64,000 nt of DNA from Kitasatospora setae KM-6054 (GCF_000269985.1 NC_016109.1:6227001-6291000), one strand, 5' to 3'. Positions 8,235-17,431 are shown, counted from the first letter of the stretch. Numbers and translations: made by a program. Notes: generated from the sequence alone by a model not told the origin.

Positions 8235-9830
8235 ATGGCCGGACGTAGCCGTAACAACCCTGACCAGCAGCCGTCCGAGACCGAAGGGCTCCTGCCCGCC
8301 GACTACGACCTGGCGGACCTGTACGGCGCGCAGAGCGCGGACGAGGACCCGGACGACACCGCCGTCCTGATCCCGCCGATCACCCTCCCGTCGGACGCCG
8401 AGCTGGCCGCGGCCGCGCTCGCCGTCCCGCTGGTCGCCCGGGTCGTCGCACTGGCCCGCTGGATCGCCCCGCACCGCGAGGTCGACGAGCACGGCGACCT
8501 CGGCCCGGAGGACCGGGTGCGGGCCGCCCGGATGCTCGGCGCCGAGGACCCGGACGAGGACGACGTGGTCGAGGCGATGCGCGCCTGGGCGCTGGCCTGC
8601 GACCTCGACCTGGTCGAGACCGGCACCACCGACGACGGCGCGCACGTCGCGATCCCCGGCCCCGACCTGGCCGCCGTCGAGGCGGGCGAGCCCGCCGCCG
8701 TCCTCGGCCTCTGGTTCGAGGCCGCCGAGCTGGTCCGCGAGCTCGCCGCCGAGGCCGAGTCGGTCGACCCCGAGCTGGTCGAGGGCGGCGGCAGCGACGA
8801 CTCCGCCGGCCTCGCCGAGGTCGAGGACGCCCGCGACCAGGCCGCCGAGATCCTCGACGAGGCGCTGCACGTCCTCTACGAGACCACCGCGTTCGCCGAG
8901 CCCGGCGCCGAGACCGTCCCGCTGGGGGTGCTCGCCGCGCTGCTGGTCGTGCCCGACGGGGAGGAGCCCGACGAGGAGATGCTCGGCGAGATCACCGACC
9001 TGATGGTCGTCCTCGACCCGATGCTCGGCGACCTCGCCGAACTCGGCCTGGTCGAGCACCGCCCGATCGACCCCGACCTGTTCGAGGAGGGCGAGGGCGA
9101 GCCGGCGGCCGAGGCGGTGGACACCGACCGGCCGCTCACCGACGAGGACGCCGCCCGCTTCGGCACCGTCCGGCTCACCGCCCTCGGCCAGTACGCCGTC
9201 CGCGAGTGGCTGCTCGCCGACGGCTACGACGCCCCGCTGATCGGCGACCTCGCCGACCAGGACGGCGCCGCGCTGCTGCGCGCCCTGGCCGACGGCGGGC
9301 AGCTCTTCGCCGAGCCCGAGCTCCGGGCCTGGACCGCCGCCCGCGCCCCGCGCGACGCCGCCCGCGAACTGCTGGCCGGCGCGCGCGGCCGCGACCCGCA
9401 GTCGCCGGTCCGCCGCTACTACTGCGTGCTCGGCCTCGGCGAGCTCGACGAGGCCGCCGCCGAGGAGGTCGCCCTGGTCGTCGACGACCCCGAGCTGGGC
9501 GGCCTCGCCCGCGAGTGGCTGCGCGCCCGCGGGGCGGACGTCACGGCCGCCGAGCGGGACGTCGCGCTCTGGCGGGTGATCGACTCGATGGCCGCCGTCA
9601 TGCTCATCTCGGCCGGCGAGGGCGGCCGGCTCCGGGCGCTGGTCGCCGACCTGCCGGTCACCGACAACCCCGCCAGCTACTTCGGCGAGGTCTGGCGGGT
9701 CCCGCACCCGATGACGGCCGAGGTGCTGGAGGCCGTCGGCGAACTGCACCTGGACCGGAAGGTCGCCAAGGAGGCGCGGCGGGCGGCGCTCAAGGCGCGG
9801 TCGCTGCGCGGGCAGGGCGGCGGCCGCTGA
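8235..9830 (+). CDS. Acidic protein of unknown function
   Basis: Unrecognised 531-residue protein. It is strongly acidic with many Glu/Asp-Glu runs, Ala-Leu-rich helices, no signal peptide and no transmembrane segment. The C-terminus is basic (KVAKEARRAALKARSLRGQ). ATG 8235 follows a short upstream GGAG. Codon use matches its neighbours, with almost all third positions G or C, which supports it as a real long-resident gene. The gene stands alone: a hairpin follows the stop and it is divergent from the MFS pump. I do not assign a function. Confidence 0.75.
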   Translation: MAGRSRNNPDQQPSETEGLLPADYDLADLYGAQSADEDPDDTAVLIPPITLPSDAELAAAALAVPLVARVVALARWIAPHREVDEHGDLGPEDRVRAARMLGAEDPDEDDVVEAMRAWALACDLDLVETGTTDDGAHVAIPGPDLAAVEAGEPAAVLGLWFEAAELVRELAAEAESVDPELVEGGGSDDSAGLAEVEDARDQAAEILDEALHVLYETTAFAEPGAETVPLGVLAALLVVPDGEEPDEEMLGEITDLMVVLDPMLGDLAELGLVEHRPIDPDLFEEGEGEPAAEAVDTDRPLTDEDAARFGTVRLTALGQYAVREWLLADGYDAPLIGDLADQDGAALLRALADGGQLFAEPELRAWTAARAPRDAARELLAGARGRDPQSPVRRYYCVLGLGELDEAAAEEVALVVDDPELGGLAREWLRARGADVTAAERDVALWRVIDSMAAVMLISAGEGGRLRALVADLPVTDNPASYFGEVWRVPHPMTAEVLEAVGELHLDRKVAKEARRAALKARSLRGQGGGR

Positions 9831-9876
9831 GGGCGGCAGCGGGTAGGGGCGGGAGCGGCCAAGGGCGGTTCGCGCA

Positions 9877-9898
9877 CCCCCGGCGGGCGCGCCGGGGG
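9877..9898 (+). terminator. Hairpin terminator after the acidic hypothetical gene
   Basis: Inverted repeat CCCCCGGC / GCCGGGGG with a 6-base loop, 47 bases after the stop. No T tract. Confidence 0.65.
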
Positions 9899-9998
9899 CC
9901 CTTCGTCGCGCGGTCTTTCACCTGATGGCTCGACAGGTTCGTTGGGCCGTAAGGTAAGGCGGCGTTGGAGTGGCGAACGGCCGGGGGTGCGGCGAGGG

Positions 9999-11111
9999 AT
10001 GAAGTGGCAGCGCACGAGCGGGCCCGGGGACACCGAGGCGGTCTACGCGGAGCAGGAGGCGCACAGCCGCCGGGTGCTGGCGGGCGCGGGGTTCCCGGTG
10101 TTCGGGTGGGTGCACGAGGACTGGGCGGTGCCCGGCCGGGACGTGCTGGCCGCGTACGAGGTCCGCGACGGGGAGCTGGAGGCGGTGGAGACCCGCTCCG
10201 GTGACTGGAGCTCCCCGCAGGGGCCGTACGTGACGGTCCGGACCCACCGGCCGGGGGCCGAGGCGGGCACGCCGCTGCCCGACCTGGAGGACGTGGTCGA
10301 GGACGAGCGGGACCGCGTCTACGAGCAGCTCGGCGTGGACGAGGGCGACACCGCCGGCCGGGTCCGGGCCCTGCGCGGGTGGATCACCGTCGACGGCGAG
10401 CCGCACGCGCTGCAGGTGCACGAGGACTCGCGGACCCCGGCCGGGCACGGCACGGTCTGGGCCGGCCGGCTCCGGGTCGGCGGCACCACGGTGACCGTCA
10501 CCGGGCGCGGCGTGCTCCCCGGCGCGGTCGAACTGCGCGGGATCGCCGACTTCGAGCGGTACATCGTCGGCCGGACCGCGATGCTCCGGCAGGTCGCCGC
10601 GCTCCGCGCCGACCGGCGCCCCGCCGAACCCGATCCCGAACCCGCCGAACTCGGCCTGCGGGCGCACCGCGAACTGGTGCTGCAGGCGATCGCGCGGGCC
10701 GCCGCCGTGGTCGCCCAGCTGCGGGCCGGCCGCTCGGCCCGGCTGCCGCGCCACCTGCGCGGCGAGGAGCGGCGGACCCGCTGGGAGAGCGCCGTCCGGC
10801 AGCAGATGCGGCTGGCGTCCGAGACCCGGGAGGAGGCGGACGAGGCGGTCACCTCGATGGTCAACCACCTCAGCCGGCTCGCCCACCACGCGGACTGGGT
10901 CAGCGGCACCGCCGAGGGCACGGCGGCCGTGGAGGAGGTCGTCCGGTACACCGCGTTCGCCAGCGAGGTGCCGAGCCTGCCGGCGCAGCGCGCCTGGGAG
11001 CGGCTCTGGGCGGGCGGCACGCCCGAGCTGCCGTCCGGGACGGAGGACGCCTGGCTGACCGCCTGGGAGCAGTGGCGGGTCGAGCGGACCCAGCACGGGA
11101 CGCGGCGGTGA
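9999..11111 (+). CDS. Hypothetical protein, cytosolic, unknown function
   Basis: About 370 residues from ATG 9999 (MKWQRTSG). GTG 9987 and TTG 9942 are in-frame alternatives, and the RBS-like GAGGG directly abuts the ATG, so the start is uncertain. The N-terminal half looks like a beta-rich domain (PVFGWVHEDWAVPGRDVLAAYEV; VTVTGRGVLPGAVELRGIADF). The C-terminal half is helical and Arg/Glu-rich. There are no membrane segments or known motifs. A 12-base tandem duplication (GGCGGCGCGCGG twice, 11113-11136) follows the stop immediately. Confidence 0.65.
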   Translation: MKWQRTSGPGDTEAVYAEQEAHSRRVLAGAGFPVFGWVHEDWAVPGRDVLAAYEVRDGELEAVETRSGDWSSPQGPYVTVRTHRPGAEAGTPLPDLEDVVEDERDRVYEQLGVDEGDTAGRVRALRGWITVDGEPHALQVHEDSRTPAGHGTVWAGRLRVGGTTVTVTGRGVLPGAVELRGIADFERYIVGRTAMLRQVAALRADRRPAEPDPEPAELGLRAHRELVLQAIARAAAVVAQLRAGRSARLPRHLRGEERRTRWESAVRQQMRLASETREEADEAVTSMVNHLSRLAHHADWVSGTAEGTAAVEEVVRYTAFASEVPSLPAQRAWERLWAGGTPELPSGTEDAWLTAWEQWRVERTQHGTRR

Positions 11112-11199
11112 GGGCGGCGCGCGGGGCGGCGCGCGGGCGGTAAAGGCAAGGTCATCGGAGGCTCTATGGATGGTAAATCGGCACGCTGACGCCGCGTCC

Positions 11200-11221
11200 G
11201 ATTCACGCCCGGTTCACGTGC
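11200..11221 (+). promoter_or_regulatory. PHO box (PhoP site) upstream of phoX-type gene
   Basis: Two adjacent 11-bp direct-repeat units, GATTCACGCCC and GGTTCACGTGC, match the Streptomyces PhoP-box layout (a conserved GTTCAC-type heptamer plus 4 bases per unit). It lies 54 bases before the phosphatase start codon. This predicts induction under phosphate starvation. Confidence 0.75.
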
Positions 11222-11275
11222 GGCCCGGAACCTGTCGGTCACCGAAGCTCACCCTCTCCTCCAGGAGTGACCGTC

Positions 11276-12781
11276 ATGTCGCTGTCCCGCCGGGACTTCG
11301 TGAACCGTTCGACCATGCTCGGGGCAGGCGTCCTGATCGCCGGCAGCGCCGAGGTGCTGGCCACCGCGCCCGGCGCGATCGCCGCCCCGGCGGGCGGGGA
11401 CGCCGCCGTCGACGCCGCCGCCGCGAAGGGCGGGCACACCGCGGTCGGCTACGGCGAGCTGGTCTCCGACCCCGAGGGCATCCTGGCGCTGCCGAAGGGC
11501 TTCTCGTACGAGATCATCACGCACTCCGGCAAGACCACCCTGGTCACCGGCGAGTCCACCCCGAGCAACCACGACGGCACCGCCGCGTTCGAGGGCCGGC
11601 ACGGCGCGACCCTGCTGGTGAACAACCACGAGCTGGCCGGCCCGCGCTCCAAGTGGGCGCACCCCGTGCCGCTGCTGGAGGGCTACGTCTACGACCCGGC
11701 CGCGGCCGGCGGCTGCACCGTCGTCGAGGTCTCCGGCCACGGCAAGGGCCACGGCCGGGACGACGAGCACGGCAAGGGCCACGGCCACGGCAGGCGGGAG
11801 GTCCGCGAGTGGGTCGGCATCGCCGGCACCGCGACCAACTGCGCCGGCGGCGCCACCCCGTGGGGCACCTGGCTGACCTGCGAGGAGACCGAGGACAAGG
11901 CCGGCACCAACGGCTTCACCAAGGACCACGGCTACGTCTTCGAGGTCGACCCGCAGGACCAGGCCGCCAACCGGGACCCGCAGCCGATCAAGGCCTTCGG
12001 CCGGTTCGCGCACGAGGCCGTCGTCGTCGACGAGAAGCGCGGCCACGCCTACCTGACCGAGGACGCGTCCAAGCCGAACGGCCTGCTCTACCGCTGGACC
12101 CCGCCGGCCGGCTTCAAGCACGGCAAGGGCAGGCTGCGCACGCTGGCCGCCGACGCGGGCGCCTTCGAGGCGCTGAAGGCGTTCGACGCGCAGGGCAAGC
12201 TGGTCGACGACCTGTCCCGGGCCACCAAGCCCGGCACCACGTACGGCGCGGACTGGGTCAAGGTGCAGGACCGCGACGCCCGCACCACCTCGATCCGCAA
12301 GCAGTTCAAGGACGGCGAGATCACCCGGGCCCGCAAGCTGGAGGGCATGTGGTGGGGCGACAACGGCATCTACTTCGTCTCCTCGTTCGCCCGTGAGGAG
12401 TCGCCGCTCCAGCACGACGGCCAGGTCTGGTTCTACAACCCGGCCCGCCGCACGCTGACCCTGAAGGTCATCCTCGGCGTCAACAACGACATCTGGGCCG
12501 ACCACGGCAACTTCGACGGCCCCGACAACATCACCGTCTCGCCCCACGGCGGTCTGATCATCGCCGAGGACGGCAACGGCCTGCAGCACCTGTTCGGCGC
12601 CACCACGGACGGCCGGACGTACGCGCTGGCCCGCAACGAGCTCAACAACGGCACCGCCGAGGCGCCGGAGTACAGCGAGTTCACCGGCGTGACGTTCTCG
12701 CACGACGGGCGGACGCTGTTCGCGAACATCCAGGAGCCGGGCATCATGCTCGCGATCACCGGGCCGTGGCACCGGATGTGA
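11276..12781 (+). CDS. phoX: PhoX/DUF839-type secreted alkaline phosphatase
   Basis: Tat-exported metallophosphatase of the PhoX (DUF839) family, 501 residues, releasing phosphate from organic esters outside the cell. The N-terminus SRRDFVNRS fits the twin-arginine motif, followed by a hydrophobic stretch and an AxA-like cleavage region (GAIAAPA). The mature part shows family motifs such as SNHDGTAAF, LLVNNHELAGP, GGATPWGTWLTCEET, PDNITVSPHGGLIIAEDG and MWWGDNGIYF. Residues about 155-173 form an unusual His/Gly/Lys-rich insertion (HGKGHGRDDEHGKGHGHG). ATG 11276 is preceded by AGGAG at 8 bases; GTG 11267 is less likely. A PHO box upstream supports phosphate-starvation control. Confidence 0.88.
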   Translation: MSLSRRDFVNRSTMLGAGVLIAGSAEVLATAPGAIAAPAGGDAAVDAAAAKGGHTAVGYGELVSDPEGILALPKGFSYEIITHSGKTTLVTGESTPSNHDGTAAFEGRHGATLLVNNHELAGPRSKWAHPVPLLEGYVYDPAAAGGCTVVEVSGHGKGHGRDDEHGKGHGHGRREVREWVGIAGTATNCAGGATPWGTWLTCEETEDKAGTNGFTKDHGYVFEVDPQDQAANRDPQPIKAFGRFAHEAVVVDEKRGHAYLTEDASKPNGLLYRWTPPAGFKHGKGRLRTLAADAGAFEALKAFDAQGKLVDDLSRATKPGTTYGADWVKVQDRDARTTSIRKQFKDGEITRARKLEGMWWGDNGIYFVSSFAREESPLQHDGQVWFYNPARRTLTLKVILGVNNDIWADHGNFDGPDNITVSPHGGLIIAEDGNGLQHLFGATTDGRTYALARNELNNGTAEAPEYSEFTGVTFSHDGRTLFANIQEPGIMLAITGPWHRM

Positions 12782-12808
12782 CGCCGGATGTGACAGCGGA
12801 TGTGACGC
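12773..12808. repeat. Three 12-bp tandem copies spanning the phoX stop codon
   Basis: CGGATGTGACGC, CGGATGTGACAG and CGGATGTGACGC lie head to tail. Each carries an in-frame TGA, so the gene end has been triplicated without changing the protein. Confidence 0.85.
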
Positions 12809-12824
12809 CGCGTTGACCGGTGGG

Positions 12825-12863
12825 GGTCCGCCCGGGGAGGGTTCCGCTCCCCCCGGGCGGACC
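12825..12863. terminator. Bidirectional hairpin between phoX and pucR-type gene
   Basis: 13-bp inverted repeat GGTCCGCCCGGGG / CCCCGGGCGGACC between two convergent stops, with a 13-base loop. It can serve both transcripts. Confidence 0.8.
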
Positions 12864-12878
12864 TCGCCGTCGGCGGGG

Positions 12879-14492
12879 TCAGTGCTCCGGGAGCCTCAGC
12901 TGGAGCATGGCCAGCAGCCGCTGCTGGGGCTGGGCGAGGTCCAGGCCGGTGAGCTGCTCGGCCCGGCGGACGCGGTAGCGCAGGGTGTTGGGGTGGATGT
13001 GCAGGGCGTCGGCCGCGGCGCGGACCTCGCCGAGGGCGTCGAGGTAGGCGAGGACGGACTCGGCGAGCCGGGTGTGGTGCCGGGCGTCGTAGCCGGCCAG
13101 CGCGGTCAGCCGGGGGTCGCGCAGCTCGGGGCGGTCCTGGAGCAGTGCGACGACCTCGGAGACCAGCACCTCGGCCTGGACGTCCTGGAGCGCCGCGACG
13201 TCCGGGACGACGCCGCCGCGGCCCATCGCGTCGAGGATCCGGTCGGCCTGCGCGCGGGAGGCGGGGACGTCCGCCAGGCCCGGGACGGTGGGGCCGATCG
13301 CGGCCCGCAGCGGGATGGAGAGGTGGTCGCGGGCGGCGTCCACGGTCTCCTGGGTCCAGTCGCGCAGGGTGGCGGCCGGCAGGCCGGGCGGGAGCTCGGG
13401 CAGCAGCACGTAGACCCGGGAGTCGACCGGGGCGAGCAGCGCGCCGCGGTGCCGGGCGGCGGTGTGCACCGAGATCAGGCCGGTCACCTCGTCGCGGGAG
13501 AGCTCGGCGTCCCGGCCGTCGGTGGCGGCGGGCGCGTAGGCCAGGACGGTGGCCGGGCGGCGCAGGTCCAGGCCGAGGTGGGTGGCGAGCGACTGCGGGC
13601 CGGTGGAGCCCTCCAGCAGGCCGGTCAGCAGGGTCTGGGTCAGCCGGGTGTCGGCCGACAACTCCCGGCGGCGGCGCACCAGTTGGCCGGCCGCGACGCG
13701 GGCCGCGCCGACCAGCGCCTGCTCGGCGGTGTCGGTCAGCGGGCGGGAGCCCTCCTGCACCCAGATGGTGCCGAGCGGCTGCGCGCCGGAGCGGATCGCG
13801 ATCGCCAGCCGGCGGCGGATGCCCAGCTCCGGGTGGGCGGCGATCTCGATCGCGCCCTCGGAGCCGCGCAGGTGCGAGAAGACGCCCCACTCGCGGAGCT
13901 TGGCCAGGTACGGCTCCGGGCCCTGCCGGCCGAGGATGGAGAGCCGGCGCAGGTCGTCCACCTCGTCGGTCTCCGAGGTGCGCGAGTAGGCCAGCACCCG
14001 GCTGGAGGTGTCCTCGATCGAGACGATGCCGCCAGTCAGCACGGCGACGGTCTGGGCCAGCGAGAACAGGTCGCCGGCGGTCGGCCCGCCCGGCTCGGGG
14101 CCGCCGGGCCCGTCCGGGTCGTCGGCGCCGGTCAGCAGGGTGCGGGCCAGCGAGTCGAGGTGCTCCCAGCGGGTCTCCCGGCGCACCGACAGCAGCGCCA
14201 CGCCCGCCTCGGTGGCGGCCTCGCGCAGCGCGTCCGCCTGCCCCGGCCCGTCCAGCTTGACGGCGACGGCGGCGGCCCGGGCCCGTCCGGCGGCGCGCAG
14301 CGCGGGCAGCGCGGCCCGGCCGCGGGCGCCGATGGCCAGCACGAGTTCGCCCGGCGCGGCGGTCGGCGGGTCCTCCGGGTCGAGGATCGACACGTGCCGC
14401 ACCGGGACGTCCAGCCCGGCCGGCGCGGCCTGCAGTTCGACCAGGGGTTCGCCGAGCGACATCAGCAGTTGGCGCAGCGGGAGGCCGGTCAT
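12879..14492 (-). CDS. PucR/CdaR-family transcriptional regulator of proline catabolism
   Basis: 537-residue regulator with the PucR layout: an N-terminal purine-catabolism-type sensor domain (about 5-125), a central GGDEF-like/CdaR region, and a C-terminal PucR helix-turn-helix (VRAAADALHIHPNTLRYRVRRAEQL, shown here in parts: AAADALHIH, NTLRYRVRRAEQL; about 490-520). It is divergent from pruA and proline dehydrogenase, as in many actinobacteria where such regulators activate proline use. That role is inferred from position. ATG 14492 has AAGGA at a good distance. Confidence 0.88.
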   Translation of the reverse strand: MTGLPLRQLLMSLGEPLVELQAAPAGLDVPVRHVSILDPEDPPTAAPGELVLAIGARGRAALPALRAAGRARAAAVAVKLDGPGQADALREAATEAGVALLSVRRETRWEHLDSLARTLLTGADDPDGPGGPEPGGPTAGDLFSLAQTVAVLTGGIVSIEDTSSRVLAYSRTSETDEVDDLRRLSILGRQGPEPYLAKLREWGVFSHLRGSEGAIEIAAHPELGIRRRLAIAIRSGAQPLGTIWVQEGSRPLTDTAEQALVGAARVAAGQLVRRRRELSADTRLTQTLLTGLLEGSTGPQSLATHLGLDLRRPATVLAYAPAATDGRDAELSRDEVTGLISVHTAARHRGALLAPVDSRVYVLLPELPPGLPAATLRDWTQETVDAARDHLSIPLRAAIGPTVPGLADVPASRAQADRILDAMGRGGVVPDVAALQDVQAEVLVSEVVALLQDRPELRDPRLTALAGYDARHHTRLAESVLAYLDALGEVRAAADALHIHPNTLRYRVRRAEQLTGLDLAQPQQRLLAMLQLRLPEH

Positions 14493-14578
14493 GGCAGGTC
14501 CTTCGTCGGGTCGGACAAGATCGGGACCCCGAGTTTAGTGAGCCGGACAGGAAGCGGCCGCCGTGACCGCGGCGTGAC

Positions 14579-14603
14579 GCCGTTCGTCCGGGCGGACAAC
14601 GGC
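14579..14603. promoter_or_regulatory. Inverted repeat in the pucR-pruA divergent promoter
   Basis: GCCGTT-C-GTCCG / CGGAC-AACGGC is an 11-bp inverted repeat with one extra C and a 2-base centre. The half-site CGGACAA recurs at about 14510. It lies in the 230-base gap between the regulator (14492) and pruA (14723), so it is a candidate site for the PucR-type protein. A TAGCGT hexamer at 14655-14660 could be the pruA -10 element. Confidence 0.5.
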
Positions 14604-14722
14604 GAGCGGGGGAATTTGGCGGCGCGGCCAACAGAAGCGGGCGGGGACGGGGAATAGCGTTTCTCCATGCCGGTGTGCGACCCCTGCCGGCTTCCCATGA
14701 CGAGAAGGAGAGCGTGCGCGCC

Positions 14723-16351
14723 ATGGATGCTGTGACCCAGGTCCCCGCGCCGGTGAACGAGCCGGTCCACAGCTACGCCCCCGGCAGCCCCGAACGGGCC
14801 CGGCTGGAGGCCAAGCTGAAGGAGCTGGGCGGCCAGGGGCCGATCCAGCTGACCATGACGATCAACGGTGAGCAGCGCCTCGGCGCCGGCTCCGAGATCC
14901 ACGTGGTGCAGCCGCACAACCACGCGGCGCGGCTCGGCACCCTGCGCAACGCCACCCAGGACGACGCGCGGGAGGCCATCGACACCGCGCTGGCCGCCGC
15001 GCCGGCCTGGCAGGCGCTCTCCTTCGACTCCCGCGCCGCGATCTTCCTGCGCGCCGCGGACCTGCTGGCCGGGCCGTGGCGGGAGACCCTCGCCGCGGCC
15101 ACCATGCTCGGCCAGTCGAAGACCGCCCAGCAGGCGGAGATCGACACCCCCTGCGAGCTGGTCGACTTCCTGCGCTTCAACGTGCACTTCGCCCGGCAGA
15201 TCCTCGCCGAGCAGCCGATCTCCTCCGACGGCGTGTGGAACCGCACCGACCACCGCCCGCTGGAGGGCTTCGTCTACGCGATCACCCCGTTCAACTTCAC
15301 CGCGATCGCCGGCAACCTGCCGACCGCGCCCGCGCTGATGGGCAACGTGGTGATCTGGAAGCCGTCCCCGACCCAGCAGTTCGCCGCGCACTACCTGATG
15401 CGCCTGCTGGAGGCCGCCGGCCTGCCCAAGGGCGTCATCAACATGGTGACCGGCGACGGCCTGGCCGTCTCCGAGGTCGCGCTCAAGCACCCCGCGCTGG
15501 CCGGCATCCACTTCACCGGCTCCACCGCCACCTTCCAGCACCTGTGGCGCACCGTCGGCGAGAACATCGCCGGCTACCGCACCTACCCGCGGATCGTCGG
15601 CGAGACCGGCGGCAAGGACTTCCTGGTCGCCCACCCGTCCGCCGACAAGGCCGTGCTGAAGACCGCGATGACCCGCGGCGCCTTCGAGTTCCAGGGCCAG
15701 AAGTGCTCGGCGCTGTCCCGCGCGTACGTCCCCGCCTCGCTCTGGGCCGAGATCAAGGACGACTTCCGCGACGAGGTCGAGTGGCTCACCATGGGCGACG
15801 TCAGCGACCTCGCCAACTTCATGGGCGCCGTCATCGACGACCGCTCCTTCGCCAAGAACAAGGCCGCGATCGACCGCGCCAAGGCCGACCCGCAGGTCGA
15901 GGTGCTGGCCGGCGGCACGTACGACGACTCGGTCGGCTACTTCGTCCGCCCGACCGTGCTGGTCTGCCAGGACCCGGCGGCCGAGTACTTCCGGGACGAG
16001 TACTTCGGCCCGATCCTCGCCGTGCACGTCTACCAGGACGAGGACTACGACGAGATGCTCGCGCAGATGGAGTCGGTCTCCTCGTACGGCCTGACCGGCT
16101 CGATCATCGCCCAGGACCGCGCGGCCGTCGAGCACGCGATGCGCGTCCTGCGCAACGCCGCCGGCAACTTCTACATCAACGACAAGCCGACCGGCGCCGT
16201 CGTCGGCCAGCAGCCCTTCGGCGGCGGCCGCGCCTCCGGCACCAACGACAAGGCCGGCGCCAAGCAGAACCTGACGCGCTGGACGTCGACCCGCTCCATC
16301 AAGGAGACGTTCGTCCCGCCGACGGACTACCGCTACCCGCACATGGGCTGA
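14723..16351 (+). CDS. pruA: L-glutamate gamma-semialdehyde (P5C) dehydrogenase
   Basis: NAD-dependent aldehyde dehydrogenase (542 residues) that converts glutamate semialdehyde/P5C to glutamate, the second step of proline catabolism. It has the stand-alone P5CDH pattern: FTGSTATFQHLW in the Rossmann fold, ETGGKDF with general base about E294, and FQGQKCSALSRAY with catalytic cysteine about C328. ITPFNFTAIAGNLPTAPALMGN and GGGRASGTNDKAG are also typical. I chose ATG 14723; GTG 14714, only 4 bases after AAGGAG, is a real alternative. The next gene is proline dehydrogenase, completing the pathway in two separate proteins rather than a fused PutA. Confidence 0.95.
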   Translation: MDAVTQVPAPVNEPVHSYAPGSPERARLEAKLKELGGQGPIQLTMTINGEQRLGAGSEIHVVQPHNHAARLGTLRNATQDDAREAIDTALAAAPAWQALSFDSRAAIFLRAADLLAGPWRETLAAATMLGQSKTAQQAEIDTPCELVDFLRFNVHFARQILAEQPISSDGVWNRTDHRPLEGFVYAITPFNFTAIAGNLPTAPALMGNVVIWKPSPTQQFAAHYLMRLLEAAGLPKGVINMVTGDGLAVSEVALKHPALAGIHFTGSTATFQHLWRTVGENIAGYRTYPRIVGETGGKDFLVAHPSADKAVLKTAMTRGAFEFQGQKCSALSRAYVPASLWAEIKDDFRDEVEWLTMGDVSDLANFMGAVIDDRSFAKNKAAIDRAKADPQVEVLAGGTYDDSVGYFVRPTVLVCQDPAAEYFRDEYFGPILAVHVYQDEDYDEMLAQMESVSSYGLTGSIIAQDRAAVEHAMRVLRNAAGNFYINDKPTGAVVGQQPFGGGRASGTNDKAGAKQNLTRWTSTRSIKETFVPPTDYRYPHMG

Positions 16352-16376
16352 CACCGCCCGGCCCCTGTGCCTCCCC

Positions 16377-16410
16377 GCGGGGCGGCCGCCACCCCCCACG
16401 GCCGCCCCGC
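16377..16410 (+). terminator. Hairpin between pruA and proline dehydrogenase genes
   Basis: Perfect 12-bp stem GCGGGGCGGCCG / CGGCCGCCCCGC with a 10-base loop inside the 100-base gap of a two-gene operon. It may partly terminate transcription or set the ratio of the two enzymes. Confidence 0.6.
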
Positions 16411-16451
16411 CCCCCTCGCCACCAGCTGATCCGCTTCGCCGGGAGTCCACG

Positions 16452-17381
16452 ATGCTCCGTTCCGCCCTCCTCGCCGCCTCGCGCTCCCCGCAGGTGCGCA
16501 CCATGGTCGAGAAGTTCCCGCCCACCCACGCGATCGTCGAGCGCTTCGTCGCCGGCGACCGGCTCGACCAGGGCGTGGACGCCACCGAGAAGCTGGTCAC
16601 CAGCGGACGCAAGGTCACCCTCGACCACCTCGGCGAGGACACCAAGGACGCCGACCAGGCCGCCGGCACCGCGCTCGCCTACGAGCACCTGCTGACCGCC
16701 CTCAAGGAGACCGGCCTCGCCGCGGACGCCGAGGTCTCGGTCAAGCTCTCCGCGGTCGGCCAGTTCCTGCCGGTCGACGGCGAGAAGATCGCGCTGGAGA
16801 ACGCCCGCCGGATCTGCGAGGCGGCCGCCGCCGCCGGCACCACGGTGACCCTCGACATGGAGGACCACACCACCACCGACTCCACCCTGGCCATCGCCCG
16901 CGAGCTGCGCGCCGACTTCCCGTGGCTGGGCGTCGTCCTCCAGGCGTACCTGCGCCGCACCGAGGCCGACTGCCGCGACCTCTCCCACGAGGGCTCCCGG
17001 GTCCGGATCTGCAAGGGCGCCTACAAGGAGCCCGAGTCGGTCGCCTTCCAGGGCAAGCGCGACGTCGACCTCGCGTACGTCCGCGCGCTCAAGGTCCTGA
17101 TGGCCGGCGAGGGCTACCCGATGGTCGCCTCGCACGACCCCAACATGATCAAGATCGCCGGCCAGCTCGCCGAGTGGAACAAGCGCGACGTCTCCTCCTT
17201 CGAGTACCAGATGCTCTACGGCATCCGCCCCGAGGAGCAGCTCCGCCTCGCCGAGGCCGGCAACACCATGCGCGTCTACCTCCCCTACGGCCAGGAGTGG
17301 TACGGCTACTTCATGCGCCGCCTCGCGGAGCGCCCCGCGAACCTGACCTTCTTCCTGCGCGCGATGGCGACCCGCGGCTGA
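16452..17381 (+). CDS. Proline dehydrogenase (monofunctional)
   Basis: FAD-dependent enzyme of 309 residues oxidising proline to P5C and feeding electrons to the respiratory chain at the membrane. The PRODH barrel shows VSVKLSAVGQFLP, VTLDMEDHTTTDSTL, VLQAYLRRTEAD, RICKGAYKEPE and the C-terminal YLPYGQEWYGYFMRRLAERPANL with the conserved Arg pair that binds the proline carboxylate. ATG 16452 follows GGGAG at 6 bases. It lies 100 bases after pruA on the same strand, and a strong hairpin follows the stop. Confidence 0.95.
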   Translation: MLRSALLAASRSPQVRTMVEKFPPTHAIVERFVAGDRLDQGVDATEKLVTSGRKVTLDHLGEDTKDADQAAGTALAYEHLLTALKETGLAADAEVSVKLSAVGQFLPVDGEKIALENARRICEAAAAAGTTVTLDMEDHTTTDSTLAIARELRADFPWLGVVLQAYLRRTEADCRDLSHEGSRVRICKGAYKEPESVAFQGKRDVDLAYVRALKVLMAGEGYPMVASHDPNMIKIAGQLAEWNKRDVSSFEYQMLYGIRPEEQLRLAEAGNTMRVYLPYGQEWYGYFMRRLAERPANLTFFLRAMATRG

Positions 17382-17400
17382 CCCGCCGCCGATCTCCCCC

Positions 17401-17431
17401 GAGGGCCCGTGGCTTCACGCCGCGGGCCCTC
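17401..17431 (+). terminator. Terminator of the proline catabolic operon
   Basis: 13-bp stem GAGGGCCCGTGGC / GCCGCGGGCCCTC (one G-T pair) with a TTCAC loop, 19 bases after the stop. Confidence 0.88.

Noticed and set aside
12813-14657. Long plus-strand frame opposite the PucR gene
   Set aside because: Gly/Gln/Val-rich antisense shadow typical of high-GC genes; the minus-strand frame has clear PucR motifs.
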